Assembly (NCBI GenBank): GCA_036265325.1
Contig: DATAPH010000013.1
Coordinates: forward strand, 32,255-96,254
Origin: AC-51 sp036265325
GTDB lineage: Bacteria; Actinomycetota; UBA4738; HRBIN12
DNA length: 64,000 nucleotides
Direction: 5' to 3'
A model generated the notes under the pieces. The model was not told the origin of the DNA, did no database searches, and saw only the letters and a program-made list of their open reading frames with translations. The number at the start of each line of letters is the position of its first letter. Within the stretch, counting starts at the first letter, position 1. Positions 44,866-53,069 of the stretch are shown here, in pieces. The position numbers and the translations under genes were made by a program.

Positions 44866-46145
44866 GAACGGCCGAGCAGCGCTGCGGCGACAGACGCGGC
44901 CTCGCGTCCGCTCCCCACCGCCCCCTCGATCCAGCCAGCGCCCTCACCGGCGATGTCCGAACCGGCGAACAGCAGCCGGCCCTCCGGCTCGCGCAGTTGG
45001 TCGAACGTGCCGTCGGAGAACCACGTCGGCGGGACGGCGAGCCACGTCCCTCTCGAGAAGGGGTCGGTGATCCAGTCGTGCCCGGTCGTTCGCACGACCT
45101 TCGCGTCGGGGACGTGCGCGTGGACGGCGTCCGTCATGGCTGTGTCGTCGGATAGATCCACCCGGTCTTGCACCGAGAAGCCCATGAAGAGCTGTTCTCC
45201 GTCGCTGGGTTTCGGAACGAATCCGGCGTTGACCGACGTGTCCCACCCTGCACCGAGATACCCGGCGGGGGCCCCGCGCACGATCGCGATGACCTTGGAC
45301 ACCTCCCCCGGGTGCCGCTCGGATGCCGCCCTCTGTTTCGGGGCGGCGAGCGGCGGGTCGAACGCGACATCGGCCCACACGTTGATCGGCAAGGCGACGA
45401 TCGCGGCCGGCGCCTCCAGTCGCGAACCATCCGCCAGGGTCACGGTGACGCCCCGATCGTCGGTCGAAACGGACGCGACGACAGAACCGGATCGGATGTC
45501 GAGCCCGTGGGCCATCGCATCGATCAACGCCTTCGTGCCGTCGGTGATGAGCTCGCCGAGATCGACATAGGCGTCGACCGGCGTGTACTCGAGTTCGATC
45601 ATGTCCCACAGCAATGGAAGGATCGAGGTCTTCTCCACCTTCGCACCGCCCATCGCGGCCAGGAACGACCGCAGGTAGTCGGCCGCTTCTTCCGGCGCGT
45701 GGAGCCCGTCGACCCAACCCGCCGACGGCACGTCGAGCTGGGCGAGCGCCTCGCGGCCCTCGCTCGCGAACGCCTTCGCCGTCTGGTCGAGCGCGTCGGT
45801 CAGCGAGGAGTGCGAGAGCTGTTCACGGATGCGGTCGATGGCGCCGACGCCTTCCTCACGGTGATCGCCACGAACCCAGCCGATCGTCTCGGGCTCCCCG
45901 GGCTCGGTCACACCGATGCCATACCGCGTCAGCTCCGCCGCCAACGACGGCTGAGTTTCACGGGAGATGAACATCCCGCCGTACTCGGCCCACACCTCGG
46001 TGTCGGGGATCTGTCGGTACCACGTGCGACCGCCGATCCGATCGCGCGCCTCCAGAACCACGACGCGATGGCCGGCCTCGATTAGGTCGCGGGCAGCGGC
46101 CACGCCGGCGAACCCCGCGCCGATCACGATCACGTCGGCGTCCAT
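44862..46145 (-). CDS. FAD-dependent amine oxidase
   Basis: 427 residues. FAD dinucleotide-binding motif VIVIGAGFAGVAAARDLIEA followed by VVVLEARDRIGGRTW, and the C-terminal FAD motif LLFAGSDIAGEGAGWIEGAV. The middle is the amine-oxidase substrate domain. ATG 46145 is preferred over an upstream GTG because TAGTGT (minus strand) ends eight bases before it. Flavin monoamine oxidases deaminate amines to aldehydes and produce peroxide; the substrate is unknown. Coupled to the methyltransferase. Confidence 0.88.
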   Translation of the reverse strand: MDADVIVIGAGFAGVAAARDLIEAGHRVVVLEARDRIGGRTWYRQIPDTEVWAEYGGMFISRETQPSLAAELTRYGIGVTEPGEPETIGWVRGDHREEGVGAIDRIREQLSHSSLTDALDQTAKAFASEGREALAQLDVPSAGWVDGLHAPEEAADYLRSFLAAMGGAKVEKTSILPLLWDMIELEYTPVDAYVDLGELITDGTKALIDAMAHGLDIRSGSVVASVSTDDRGVTVTLADGSRLEAPAAIVALPINVWADVAFDPPLAAPKQRAASERHPGEVSKVIAIVRGAPAGYLGAGWDTSVNAGFVPKPSDGEQLFMGFSVQDRVDLSDDTAMTDAVHAHVPDAKVVRTTGHDWITDPFSRGTWLAVPPTWFSDGTFDQLREPEGRLLFAGSDIAGEGAGWIEGAVGSGREAASVAAALLGRS

Positions 46146-46153
46146 GGCCCGGC

Positions 46154-46159
46154 ACACTA
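46154..46159 (-). promoter_or_regulatory. -10 box TAGTGT of a leaderless promoter
   Basis: On the minus strand TAGTGT ends eight bases before ATG 46145 of the amine oxidase gene. Confidence 0.4.
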
Positions 46160-46238
46160 CCCATATCGGTCATAGCCGCAACGCAGCGCCGCCGGACCTG
46201 TGATTGCGGAGCCGCGGCGGCAACAGCAGGATGCGTAC

Positions 46239-46515
46239 ATGACGGCGACCTCCCCCGTTCCCGAGACGCACTACGCGCGGACGGCCGACGGTGTCTCGCC
46301 CGCGTACCACACCGTGGGCGACAGGCCCGTCGATCTCCTGTGGCTGCACGCGTTCATCGGGAGCCTCAGGTGCTGTGGGAATCCGAGGTCATGCGCTCGG
46401 CCACCGAGGAGCTCGCGTCGTTCGCACGCGTGATCCGTCACGACATGCGGGCGACCGGTTGTCGGGCCGCGCGAGCTCAAGGCCATTGCCGACCGGCGCC
46501 TCTACCGGGTCGCAG
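46239..46515 (+). pseudogene. Relic of an alpha/beta hydrolase-adenylate cyclase fusion
   Basis: ATG 46239 opens ETHYARTADGVSPAYHTVGD and VDLLWLHAFIGSL, the start of the alpha/beta hydrolase domain of a common actinobacterial cyclase fusion. After a shift near 46362 another frame continues with VLWESEVMRSATEELASFAR and VIRHDMRATG. Then, without the rest of the hydrolase or the cyclase core, a third frame gives RELKAIADRRLYRVAG, the typical last segment of a class III cyclase. A large internal deletion plus a frameshift explains all three pieces. Confidence 0.65.
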
Positions 46516-46612
46516 GCTGCGTGGAGGCGCACCAACTCGTCTCAACCCTCGCGGAGCATGAAATAGCCGAAAGTCCCGTCTCGGCGAGTGGTCTCCCGGG
46601 TACGTCGACGTC

Positions 46613-46852
46613 ATGCGCACACCCGAACGTGCGGGCGCCTCGCGCCCATCGTGGCTCGCGTCCGGCGTCGCTCATGACCTGTTCGAGCACGGCGGTGACG
46701 TCGCTGATCGTCACGAAGGCGACGCGGATGACGTTTGGGCCTTCGAGGTATGGCTCTCACGCGAAGACGCGTTCGTGGAAGGCGACACGTGGCACGCCGG
46801 GAAGGTCCGAGGACTGCGGTCGATGATCGCGGAGATCGTCCTCGGGCGCTGA
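46613..46852 (+). CDS. Hypothetical 79-residue protein
   Basis: ATG 46613 to TGA 46850-46852. The second half looks protein-like (DDVWAFEVWLSREDAFVEGD, TWHAGKVRGLRSMIAEIVLG), and the codon third positions are G/C as in neighbours. No ribosome site or family recognised. It sits between the cyclase relic and tRNA-Ala and could be another fragment. Confidence 0.3.
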   Translation: MRTPERAGASRPSWLASGVAHDLFEHGGDVADRHEGDADDVWAFEVWLSREDAFVEGDTWHAGKVRGLRSMIAEIVLGR

Positions 46853-46891
46853 CGGCGAAGCCGCCCCGGTCGTTGGCTTCAGCAGGTTCGC

Positions 46892-46967
46892 TGGTGGAGA
46901 CGATCGGACTCGAACCGACGACCCCCTGCTTGCAAAGCAGGTGCTCTACCAACTGAGCTACGTCCCC
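46892..46967 (-). tRNA. tRNA-Ala (TGC anticodon)
   Basis: 76 bases including an encoded CCA end. Acceptor GGGGACG pairs with CGTCTCC, containing the G3-T70 wobble pair that identifies alanine tRNAs. The anticodon stem-loop is CCTGC-TTTGCAA-GCAGG and the T arm holds GGTTCGAGTCC. Confidence 0.96.
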
Positions 46968-47118
46968 GCATCGCGGACCAGTGGCCCGCTTCGCACCGAG
47001 TCTATCGGCCGGTCGCAGGCTGAGGTTCCAACGCGGTTCGAACGGTACCGCGAGGAGACCGGTTCTCCGCAGCCGCTCAGGCATTCGTTCACCGAACGCA
47101 CTGCGAACGGCGGGCGTA

Positions 47119-47887
47119 TCAACCAGGCTTTACCGCGCGCACGTGCAGGAACAACGGCAACCGCTGCCACCGTTTCGCACGCTCCGAGTGGACCGCGTGA
47201 TCCGGCAGACTCGGCTCGGCCACCCGGTCCACCAAGAGACCGGCGTTCGTGATGGCCTCGAAGTACATCTGCAACGGCCGGTGCGCGCTCGGGAACAGGA
47301 CCTCGAGGCCATCTCGAACGACGGTGTCCTCGATGTAGGAGACGTCGAGGTACGCGATGTCGACGCGGAACGCGCTGTCGGGTTCCTCTGTTTCGAACCG
47401 GCCAGCGGAGCTGATCGGGTGCACCACCGCTAGACACAGCCGTCCTCCCAGGTTCGAGGAGGCGCGCGGCCTCACCGATCGCGGCCGCGGAATCATCCAC
47501 ATCCTGCAGCGACATGAACGCGATGACCAGATCGAAGCTTCCGTCGGCGAGCGGAGTCCGAGCGGCGTCCGCGAGGCACGCGGGGATCTCGGGCGCAGCA
47601 GCGCGCGCCGCGCCAAGCATCGACGGCGAGACATCGAGTCCGATCACACGATGCCCGATCGCCGTCAGGTCACGGGATAAGCGACCTTCTCCGCAGCCGA
47701 AGTCGAGCGTTCGTCGGCCGGGCCCCGGGACGCCCGCGAGGAACTCGTCACGATGGAACGCCCAATAGCTGTCGTGCTCCGGCTCTCGCGCCCACGCGAT
47801 CCAGGCGGGGGCGTTGCGCTCCCACTCGGCGCGAAGGTCCGCGCTCGAACGCCGAACACGAACGAGCCCGTCTGGCTTCTCGCTCAT
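47119..47887 (-). pseudogene. Class I methyltransferase gene with one frameshift
   Basis: From ATG 47887 the frame encodes a normal SAM methyltransferase start: TLDFGCGEGRLSRDLTAIGH, VIGLDVSPSML, DGSFDLVIAFMSLQDVDD and ARLLEPG. At about 47444-47449 the run GGGAGG carries one base too many, and the sequence continues in the next frame as GRLCLAVVHPISSAG through PLFLHVRAVKPG to TGA 47119-47121. Both parts fit one protein of about 255 residues. Either a recent mutation or a sequencing error. It overlaps the HIT gene stop by ATGA. Confidence 0.75.
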
Positions 47888-48357
47888 CAGGACTCGTGCC
47901 CGGTCGAGCGCCGGAGCGTTCCGAGGTCCCGCCGGAACCGGTCCTCGGGGATGTCGGGCGAGCCATCCTCGGGGAATGGGAACGGCCACCCGGGGCGAGG
48001 ATCGTCGGCGTAGCGGGGAACGATGTGCGCGTGGAGGTGCGGGACCTCGTTCCCGAGGAGGTTGTAGTTCAGCTTGATGGGCTGGAACGCCTTCTCGATC
48101 GCCCGTCCGATCTCTAGGAGCTCTCGCCAGAACGCCGTCGCCTCATCCGACGCAAGCTCGGTCGGCTCGACGACGTGACGCCCGTGCCACAGGACGATCG
48201 ACAGACCGCGCTGGACGTCGGCTCTGCGTAGATGCCCATCGACGACCGAGCCCGCGAAGAACCGCGCGCCGTGCGGCGTCTCCTCAGGGCGGCCCTGCTC
48301 GCATATCGGGCACCCGACGCCCGATCGCATCTCGTAGAACGATGCGGGCCATTCCAT
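47887..48357 (-). CDS. HIT family hydrolase
   Basis: 156 residues. The histidine triad is HLHAHIVPRY near residue 110, preceded by NYNLLGNEVP. CPICEQG at the N-terminus may bind zinc, as in many HIT proteins. The family hydrolyses or transfers nucleotides such as Ap4A or AMP-lysine. ATG 48357 lies six bases after a minus-strand TAGGCT box, so the message is probably leaderless. Divergent from a second HIT-like gene. Confidence 0.88.
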   Translation of the reverse strand: MEWPASFYEMRSGVGCPICEQGRPEETPHGARFFAGSVVDGHLRRADVQRGLSIVLWHGRHVVEPTELASDEATAFWRELLEIGRAIEKAFQPIKLNYNLLGNEVPHLHAHIVPRYADDPRPGWPFPFPEDGSPDIPEDRFRRDLGTLRRSTGHES

Positions 48358-48363
48358 CTGTCG

Positions 48364-48369
48364 AGCCTA
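48364..48369 (-). promoter_or_regulatory. -10 box TAGGCT of a leaderless promoter
   Basis: Minus-strand TAGGCT ends six bases before ATG 48357 of the HIT gene. Confidence 0.45.
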
Positions 48370-48375
48370 TCGCCG

Positions 48376-48381
48376 TAGCAT
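48376..48381 (+). promoter_or_regulatory. -10 box TAGCAT of a leaderless promoter
   Basis: Plus-strand TAGCAT ends six bases before ATG 48388. It lies back to back with the minus-strand box, only 30 bases between the two start codons. Confidence 0.45.
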
Positions 48382-48387
48382 GCGCGG

Positions 48388-48963
48388 ATGTTCGAGACAC
48401 CAGAAGCGATCTACGCACGATCCAAGGACGCCCTCCGCATGCCGCCCGTCGATGAGTGGGAAGAGTTCCCGTTCGACGGTGATATTCGCCCGCGAGTCCT
48501 CCTGCCCCCGGTTGACCGCGAAGAGCCCCGCCAAGGTGAAGACGGCGTGGATTGTCGGACATGTGCTAGGCCCGACGACGCGTTCATCTGGACCAGCGAG
48601 CGGTGGCGACTCCTTCCCGCCAGACCGAACGGCCTTCCGCTCGTAGTGCTGCTCGAGCCGAGGGCGCACTACGCCGAGCCGGGCGACCTGCCCGACGACC
48701 TCGCGGCCGAGTGCGGCGTCATGCTTTCGCAGGTCGAACAAGCGATCCGCAGCATCGGGGACATCGGTCGCGTGCACGTGTGTCGTTGGGGAGATGGCTC
48801 CGAACACCTGCACTGGTGGTTCATGGCGCGGCCGGCCCGCATCCCACAGTTGATCGGCAGCTTCGCCGCGATCTGGGACGACATCTTGCCGGTCACACCG
48901 GACGACGCGTGGCAGGCGAACCTGCAGGCGATGGTCACAGCGCTGCGACCGCAGCTCGGCTAG
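48388..48963 (+). CDS. HIT-like (GalT superfamily) protein
   Basis: 191 residues. CRTCARP near residue 56 and GSEHLHWWFMARPARIPQL near 140 resemble the histidine-bearing strand of HIT/GalT proteins, although only a partial triad (H-x-H) is visible. The order (zinc-like CxxC first, HIT strand later) matches the neighbouring divergent HIT gene. Nucleotide hydrolase is a reasonable guess; catalytic activity is uncertain. Confidence 0.6.
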   Translation: MFETPEAIYARSKDALRMPPVDEWEEFPFDGDIRPRVLLPPVDREEPRQGEDGVDCRTCARPDDAFIWTSERWRLLPARPNGLPLVVLLEPRAHYAEPGDLPDDLAAECGVMLSQVEQAIRSIGDIGRVHVCRWGDGSEHLHWWFMARPARIPQLIGSFAAIWDDILPVTPDDAWQANLQAMVTALRPQLG

Positions 48964-49260
48964 ATGATGTTCTCGCAGTTGCGGACGACGTGGTCGTTGC
49001 GGCACGTGTCCGTACCCTCGCCGCCATCCATCCAGTCCTATGGCTTCACGCCCACGCCGCCGTCGTTCGCGAGGTGTCCTCGCCGGTGTCGGTCATATCG
49101 CCGTCACGACCCATCTTGATCGTCCAGGTACATGGCGCCGCGAACGCACCACACGACGGCTGGAACCGGAACGGCAGGTCGAGCGTGGTCTTGGGTGTTG
49201 GAAGACGCCGTTCAGGGTTCCCCCCGCGCGTTCACGACGAGTTGCTGGGGCAGCATGTTT
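48960..49260 (-). pseudogene. Relic of a secreted RTX-like calcium-binding protein
   Basis: Just before the stop at 48960-48962 the minus strand encodes GGEGTDTCRNDHVVRNCENI, like the last unit of RTX-type repeats. Upstream, after stops and a shift, another frame has FQPSCGAFAAPCTWTIKMGR and DGDMTDTGEDTSRT. No continuous frame joins them. The 308 bases to the dipeptidase gene hold nothing else convincing. Confidence 0.4.
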
Positions 49261-49271
49261 GTGACAGCCGT

Positions 49272-50462
49272 TCAGGGATCGGGGGCGTCGAAGGACTCCA
49301 TCGTGACTATGGATGGCGGGCGCAACCCCAGGCGGTCCACGACGGCTTCGTTCGCTCGCTTCAGCCGCAGGACGTTGCCGCCGGCGATGGCGCGAAGGTC
49401 GTCGTCGTCGTACCCGCGGGCGCGAAGCTCCTCGAAGACAAGTGGATACGTCGAGACGTCGACCAGCTCCTCGCCCATCGTGGAGACCCCGTCGTAGTCG
49501 CCGCCTACGCCGATCGACTCGATCCCGGCAAGGGCGCGGATGTGATCGATGTGGTCGGCCACGTTGGCAGCCGTGACCGAAGGCGGCGGATGCGCTCGTT
49601 CCCACGCCTCGATCGCCCGTTCCACGGCGTCGCGGTCGTCGCCGTGCACCTCGCGCAACCGATGAAGCTCAGTCCACCAGGCCCGGTTCTCTGCGGCGCC
49701 CTCGTTCGTCACGAACCATGGAACGAACGTCGCCATCACCACACCACCCGTGCGCCCGACCGACTCGAGGACGTCGTCGGGCACGTTGCGCGGCACGTCG
49801 GCCAACGCTCGCGCGCCGGAATGTGAGAACACGACCGGCGCCTCACTTACGTCCATCGCTTGTCGCATCACGTCGTCGGACACGTGGCTGCAGTCGACGA
49901 GCACGCCGAGCCGGTTCATCTCGCGGACGACCTCTTCGCCGAACAGGGTCAGGCCGCCGTGCGGATGGCTGCCGGTGGCCGAATCCGCCCAGGCCAGGTC
50001 GTCGTTGTGCGTGAGCGTCATGTAGGAGGCGCCGAGACGCGCGAGCATCCGAAGCGCCCCGAGGGAGTTGCCGATGGACTGGCCACCTTCGACGCCGACC
50101 ATCGAGGCGATCCGGCCGGCGTCGCGCGCTCGCTCGACGTCGGCCGCCGAGCGCGTCTGCTCGAGATGGTCGGGATACCGCGCGACCAGCCGGTAGAACG
50201 CATCGATCTGCTCGAGGGTCTGCGTGACGGCCTCGTGGCCGGGCAGGTCGGAGGGGACGTACACCGACCAGAACTGACCACCGACCCCACCGGCTCGAAG
50301 TCGTGGGAAGTCGGTCATCAACGCAGGCACATCGGCCGACACATCGGGCTCGGGATCCGCGGGCGCCTCGAGATGCGCGACACGCAGCGCCCACAACAGA
50401 TCGTTGTGTCCGTCGATCAACGGGGCGGCACGAAGCAGCTCGACGAGCGCATCATCGGTCAT
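49272..50462 (-). CDS. M19 (renal-type) dipeptidase
   Basis: 396 residues. Metal ligands can be placed: H-x-D in LIDGHNDLLWALR, Glu in MVGVEGGQSIGNS, His in VDCSHVSDDVM and His in VVFSHSGARALADVP. M19 enzymes cleave dipeptides, often with a D-residue at the second position, and no signal peptide is present. The racemase and GNAT genes 3 kb away also point to D-amino acids. TACCAT (minus) ends eight bases before ATG 50462. Confidence 0.92.
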   Translation of the reverse strand: MTDDALVELLRAAPLIDGHNDLLWALRVAHLEAPADPEPDVSADVPALMTDFPRLRAGGVGGQFWSVYVPSDLPGHEAVTQTLEQIDAFYRLVARYPDHLEQTRSAADVERARDAGRIASMVGVEGGQSIGNSLGALRMLARLGASYMTLTHNDDLAWADSATGSHPHGGLTLFGEEVVREMNRLGVLVDCSHVSDDVMRQAMDVSEAPVVFSHSGARALADVPRNVPDDVLESVGRTGGVVMATFVPWFVTNEGAAENRAWWTELHRLREVHGDDRDAVERAIEAWERAHPPPSVTAANVADHIDHIRALAGIESIGVGGDYDGVSTMGEELVDVSTYPLVFEELRARGYDDDDLRAIAGGNVLRLKRANEAVVDRLGLRPPSIVTMESFDAPDP

Positions 50463-50470
50463 CGGGAAGC

Positions 50471-50476
50471 ATGGTA
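50471..50476 (-). promoter_or_regulatory. -10 box TACCAT of a leaderless promoter
   Basis: Minus-strand TACCAT ends eight bases before the dipeptidase ATG at 50462. Confidence 0.45.
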
Positions 50477-50507
50477 GGCGGACGACCCCGGGTCGGCGCC
50501 CAGCCCG

Positions 50508-51071
50508 CTACCGCTGGGTCCAGACCGCGTTCTTGCCCGAGCCGTCGAGGAACTGGACGAACGGCGACTCGTCGTTCGCCAGCCCGACGAGCGCCCGGAC
50601 GGTTCCCTCGTGGTCGAGCAAGCGCATCACCGGCGCCCCCGCGGCGGTCAACCCAAGCCGGATGCGTGCCTTCCCGCGCTGGTCATAGAGGCCGAGGGTC
50701 GGAGTCCCCTGCTCGGCGAGACGGTTCTGGTGGTGCAGCTCCCCGTCTTCGACCTCGATCTCCATCGTCGGCGAGGCGTCTTGGCTTAGACCGAACTTCG
50801 CGCGCATCCGTCCGTTCTTGTCTCCGAACGCGAGGGACGCCGATCCGTCGGACGCGAGCCCCATCGTCGCTCGGATCTTGCCGTTCTCGTCGCCGATCGC
50901 GATCCCGGCCGCGCCGTCACCCTGCACGCCGAAGCGCGCACGCACGACGCCGCTCAAGTCGAGCATGGAGATGAACGGCTGTTGGTCGTGCGAGATGCCG
51001 AGGCGCAAGCGCACGTGACCCTGCTCGTCGACGATCTCGAGCGCCTCGGTCTGCACGACGTGCTTCTTCAT
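50508..51071 (-). CDS. Protein of eight 23-residue repeats, probable beta-solenoid
   Basis: 187 residues from ATG 51071. Almost the whole chain is a repeat of about 23 residues, consensus P-x-[LIM]-x-[LF]-x-D-x-x-G-x-x-R-A-x-[FLM]-G-L, for example IAIGDENGKIRATMGLA, LAFGDKNGRMRAKFGLS and LGLYDQRGKARIRLGL. One unit (about 103-125) has lost the pattern. The regular D..G turns suit a beta-solenoid or propeller of short strands. No signal peptide and no catalytic motif. Partner unknown. Confidence 0.7.
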   Translation of the reverse strand: MKKHVVQTEALEIVDEQGHVRLRLGISHDQQPFISMLDLSGVVRARFGVQGDGAAGIAIGDENGKIRATMGLASDGSASLAFGDKNGRMRAKFGLSQDASPTMEIEVEDGELHHQNRLAEQGTPTLGLYDQRGKARIRLGLTAAGAPVMRLLDHEGTVRALVGLANDESPFVQFLDGSGKNAVWTQR

Positions 51072-51160
51072 GTCGCACCGCGTGTGCGGAGGGGACGGGG
51101 AAGGCTCCGCGGGTCGGCCAATCGTGACGCAGACAACTGGTCGACACAAGGAACACGGAC

Positions 51161-51208
51161 ACAAAAGCGAGACGCCGCCGAAACCCGAAGGCCTCAGCGA
51201 CGTCTCGC
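51161..51208 (-). terminator. Terminator after the DUF3352 gene
   Basis: On the minus strand GCGAGACG and CGTCTCGC form an eight-pair stem around a 26-base loop, followed by TTTTGTG. It lies 71 bases after the DUF3352 stop. Confidence 0.5.
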
Positions 51209-51278
51209 CTTCCTTTGTATACCCGCAGGTGCGATGCGGTCAAGACCTGGAACGCGTTCTTGTCGGACTGATCTCGCG

Positions 51279-53009
51279 TTACGGGATCTCGATAAAGACG
51301 CGATACGTCGACACCGTCTCCGTGCCGGCGCCTCCCGCAACCACGGTCTTGACCGGCTGCAGGTTCTTCCCACCTTGATCGAGGAACTGCTGATATGCGT
51401 CGTGCGGCAGGATCCCCTGCACCGCAGTAAGGATCCCACCGACGTCGATGTATGCGACCGTTCGTGTACCGGGCAGCCCGCCGACCGCCGACGAGAACTT
51501 CGCATCCGACGTGATGGATGAGCCCTTGCCCTGGCTCAGATCGACGGCGTCCTCGACGGCATTCGGCGTCAGGCCGACGACGAGCGCGCCGTCCACGACG
51601 CCCCACGCGACCCGTGTGGTCGGCATCGCGCTGTAGGTGATCTTGACGCCCTGGTAGTCCTCGGTCCTCAGCGTGCGCGCCGAGAGGCTGGGGACACCGG
51701 CCTGGGAAAGCAGTCCCGGGAGATGTGTGTCGAGCCACGACTGCACCGCACCGGCGTCATCGACGCCGACCATCACCGTGCCGCTGACCGGCAACAGACC
51801 GGAGCCTGGCCCGACCTCGAGCCCGACGTCGCCTGTCAGGTGCTGCAGGACGCCGTCGGGACCGATCAGACCGAGGCGCGCGATCGTGCGGGCGGCGCGG
51901 GGATCGAGCTGGCCGACCTGCGTCAGGTTGTCCTCGAACTGTTTGCCGATGCCAGACGCCGCGAGCACCGCGAAGGCGTTCGAGGGGGTGAGGGCAAGCA
52001 GGGGGTTCGGCCCGGCGCCCAAGGCGGCGCGCTGCGCGTCGGTGAGCTTGCTCGGATCGGTCGTCACCGCAGCGTCGACGGCCAGGCCGTTGGGCTCCGC
52101 CGAGATGGAGTACGCCGCGCCCTGATAGGCGGCGAGCTGCGTCTCGGCACCGCCCATCTGACCCGGCACGAGGCTCGCGAGCGACGTCAGCGCCTCGACG
52201 TTCACGTAGGCGAACCCCAGGTTGTCGGCAGGCAGCTGACCCATGACGCCGGTGAATGTCTGGTCGTCCTGGATCGAGGATGCACCGTGATCCGTTCGGA
52301 TCACCGCCTGCATCGCCCCTTGATCGCTCGCAAGGACGGCCGTGCCGTCTACGATCGCCGTCGTGGGTTGATCGGAGGCGGCCGGCGTCCAGACCTGGAC
52401 GCCATCGATCGACGACTGCGTGTAGGCCGTCCCGGTGGAATCGCGCAGCCTTTGCAGCGTGTTCGACGCGGCGCCGTCGTCGTCGCTCGCGATCAGCACC
52501 GCGTACGACGGCGCGGCCCCGTTGATCGTGACGTAGCCGCCGATCTCTCCCCCGACCCAGCCGAGGTCATCGTGCGTCAGCCCCGATCCCTGCACGGCGC
52601 CGTCCAGCATGGTGTTGAGCTTCGCCTTGAGCTGGTCCTCGGTCCCAAGATCCGGGAACTTCGACGCCATCCGAAACAGGTTCATCTTCTGGGACGCCGC
52701 CGGGTCGAGATGCGCCACGACGACGGCGTCGGCGCCGCTCGGCACCTTGTTGAGGACCTTCTCAGAGGACCCGCGAAGGGAGAAGTAGGCGCCCGCGGCG
52801 GCAGCGACACCGATGAGCAGGACCGCGGCCGCGACCAGCAGTGCGATCGTGACCGCCTTCGACCGGTGCTTCGAGGTCGCAGCGCCGCCGACGTGCGGTG
52901 CAACGGGCCGCATCGCGTCGCCGAACGGCTGCGACGCCTGCTGTACGGCGTCGTCCGGCGGAGGCGGGAACGAGCCGGCCGGCTCCTCGGGCGGGCGTTG
53001 GTCACTCAT
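51279..53009 (-). CDS. DUF3352 membrane-anchored protein
   Basis: 576 residues. A Pro-rich cytoplasmic N-terminus of 48 residues, one helix (VTIALLVAAAVLLIGVAAAA), then a large outside part that matches DUF3352: SGADAVVVAHLDPAASQKMN, GGEIGGYVTING, GFAYVNVEAL and YSISAEPNGLAVDA. Found in many actinobacteria as a single-pass surface protein of unknown role. Ends before a terminator at 51161-51208. Confidence 0.8.
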   Translation of the reverse strand: MSDQRPPEEPAGSFPPPPDDAVQQASQPFGDAMRPVAPHVGGAATSKHRSKAVTIALLVAAAVLLIGVAAAAGAYFSLRGSSEKVLNKVPSGADAVVVAHLDPAASQKMNLFRMASKFPDLGTEDQLKAKLNTMLDGAVQGSGLTHDDLGWVGGEIGGYVTINGAAPSYAVLIASDDDGAASNTLQRLRDSTGTAYTQSSIDGVQVWTPAASDQPTTAIVDGTAVLASDQGAMQAVIRTDHGASSIQDDQTFTGVMGQLPADNLGFAYVNVEALTSLASLVPGQMGGAETQLAAYQGAAYSISAEPNGLAVDAAVTTDPSKLTDAQRAALGAGPNPLLALTPSNAFAVLAASGIGKQFEDNLTQVGQLDPRAARTIARLGLIGPDGVLQHLTGDVGLEVGPGSGLLPVSGTVMVGVDDAGAVQSWLDTHLPGLLSQAGVPSLSARTLRTEDYQGVKITYSAMPTTRVAWGVVDGALVVGLTPNAVEDAVDLSQGKGSSITSDAKFSSAVGGLPGTRTVAYIDVGGILTAVQGILPHDAYQQFLDQGGKNLQPVKTVVAGGAGTETVSTYRVFIEIP

Positions 53010-53069
53010 GGCGTTCTTGGGGGTATCGGCCCGGAGGCGGCCAAACGTAGAGCGGCGTGGTGCAGGGGG

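Noticed and set aside
53023..53052. Third sigma-28-like promoter before the DUF3352 gene
   Set aside because: Minus-strand GCCGATAC with 16-base spacing is present, but the -35 is CTCTAC and the predicted start leaves only about seven bases before the ATG; an ordinary near-leaderless promoter is as likely.
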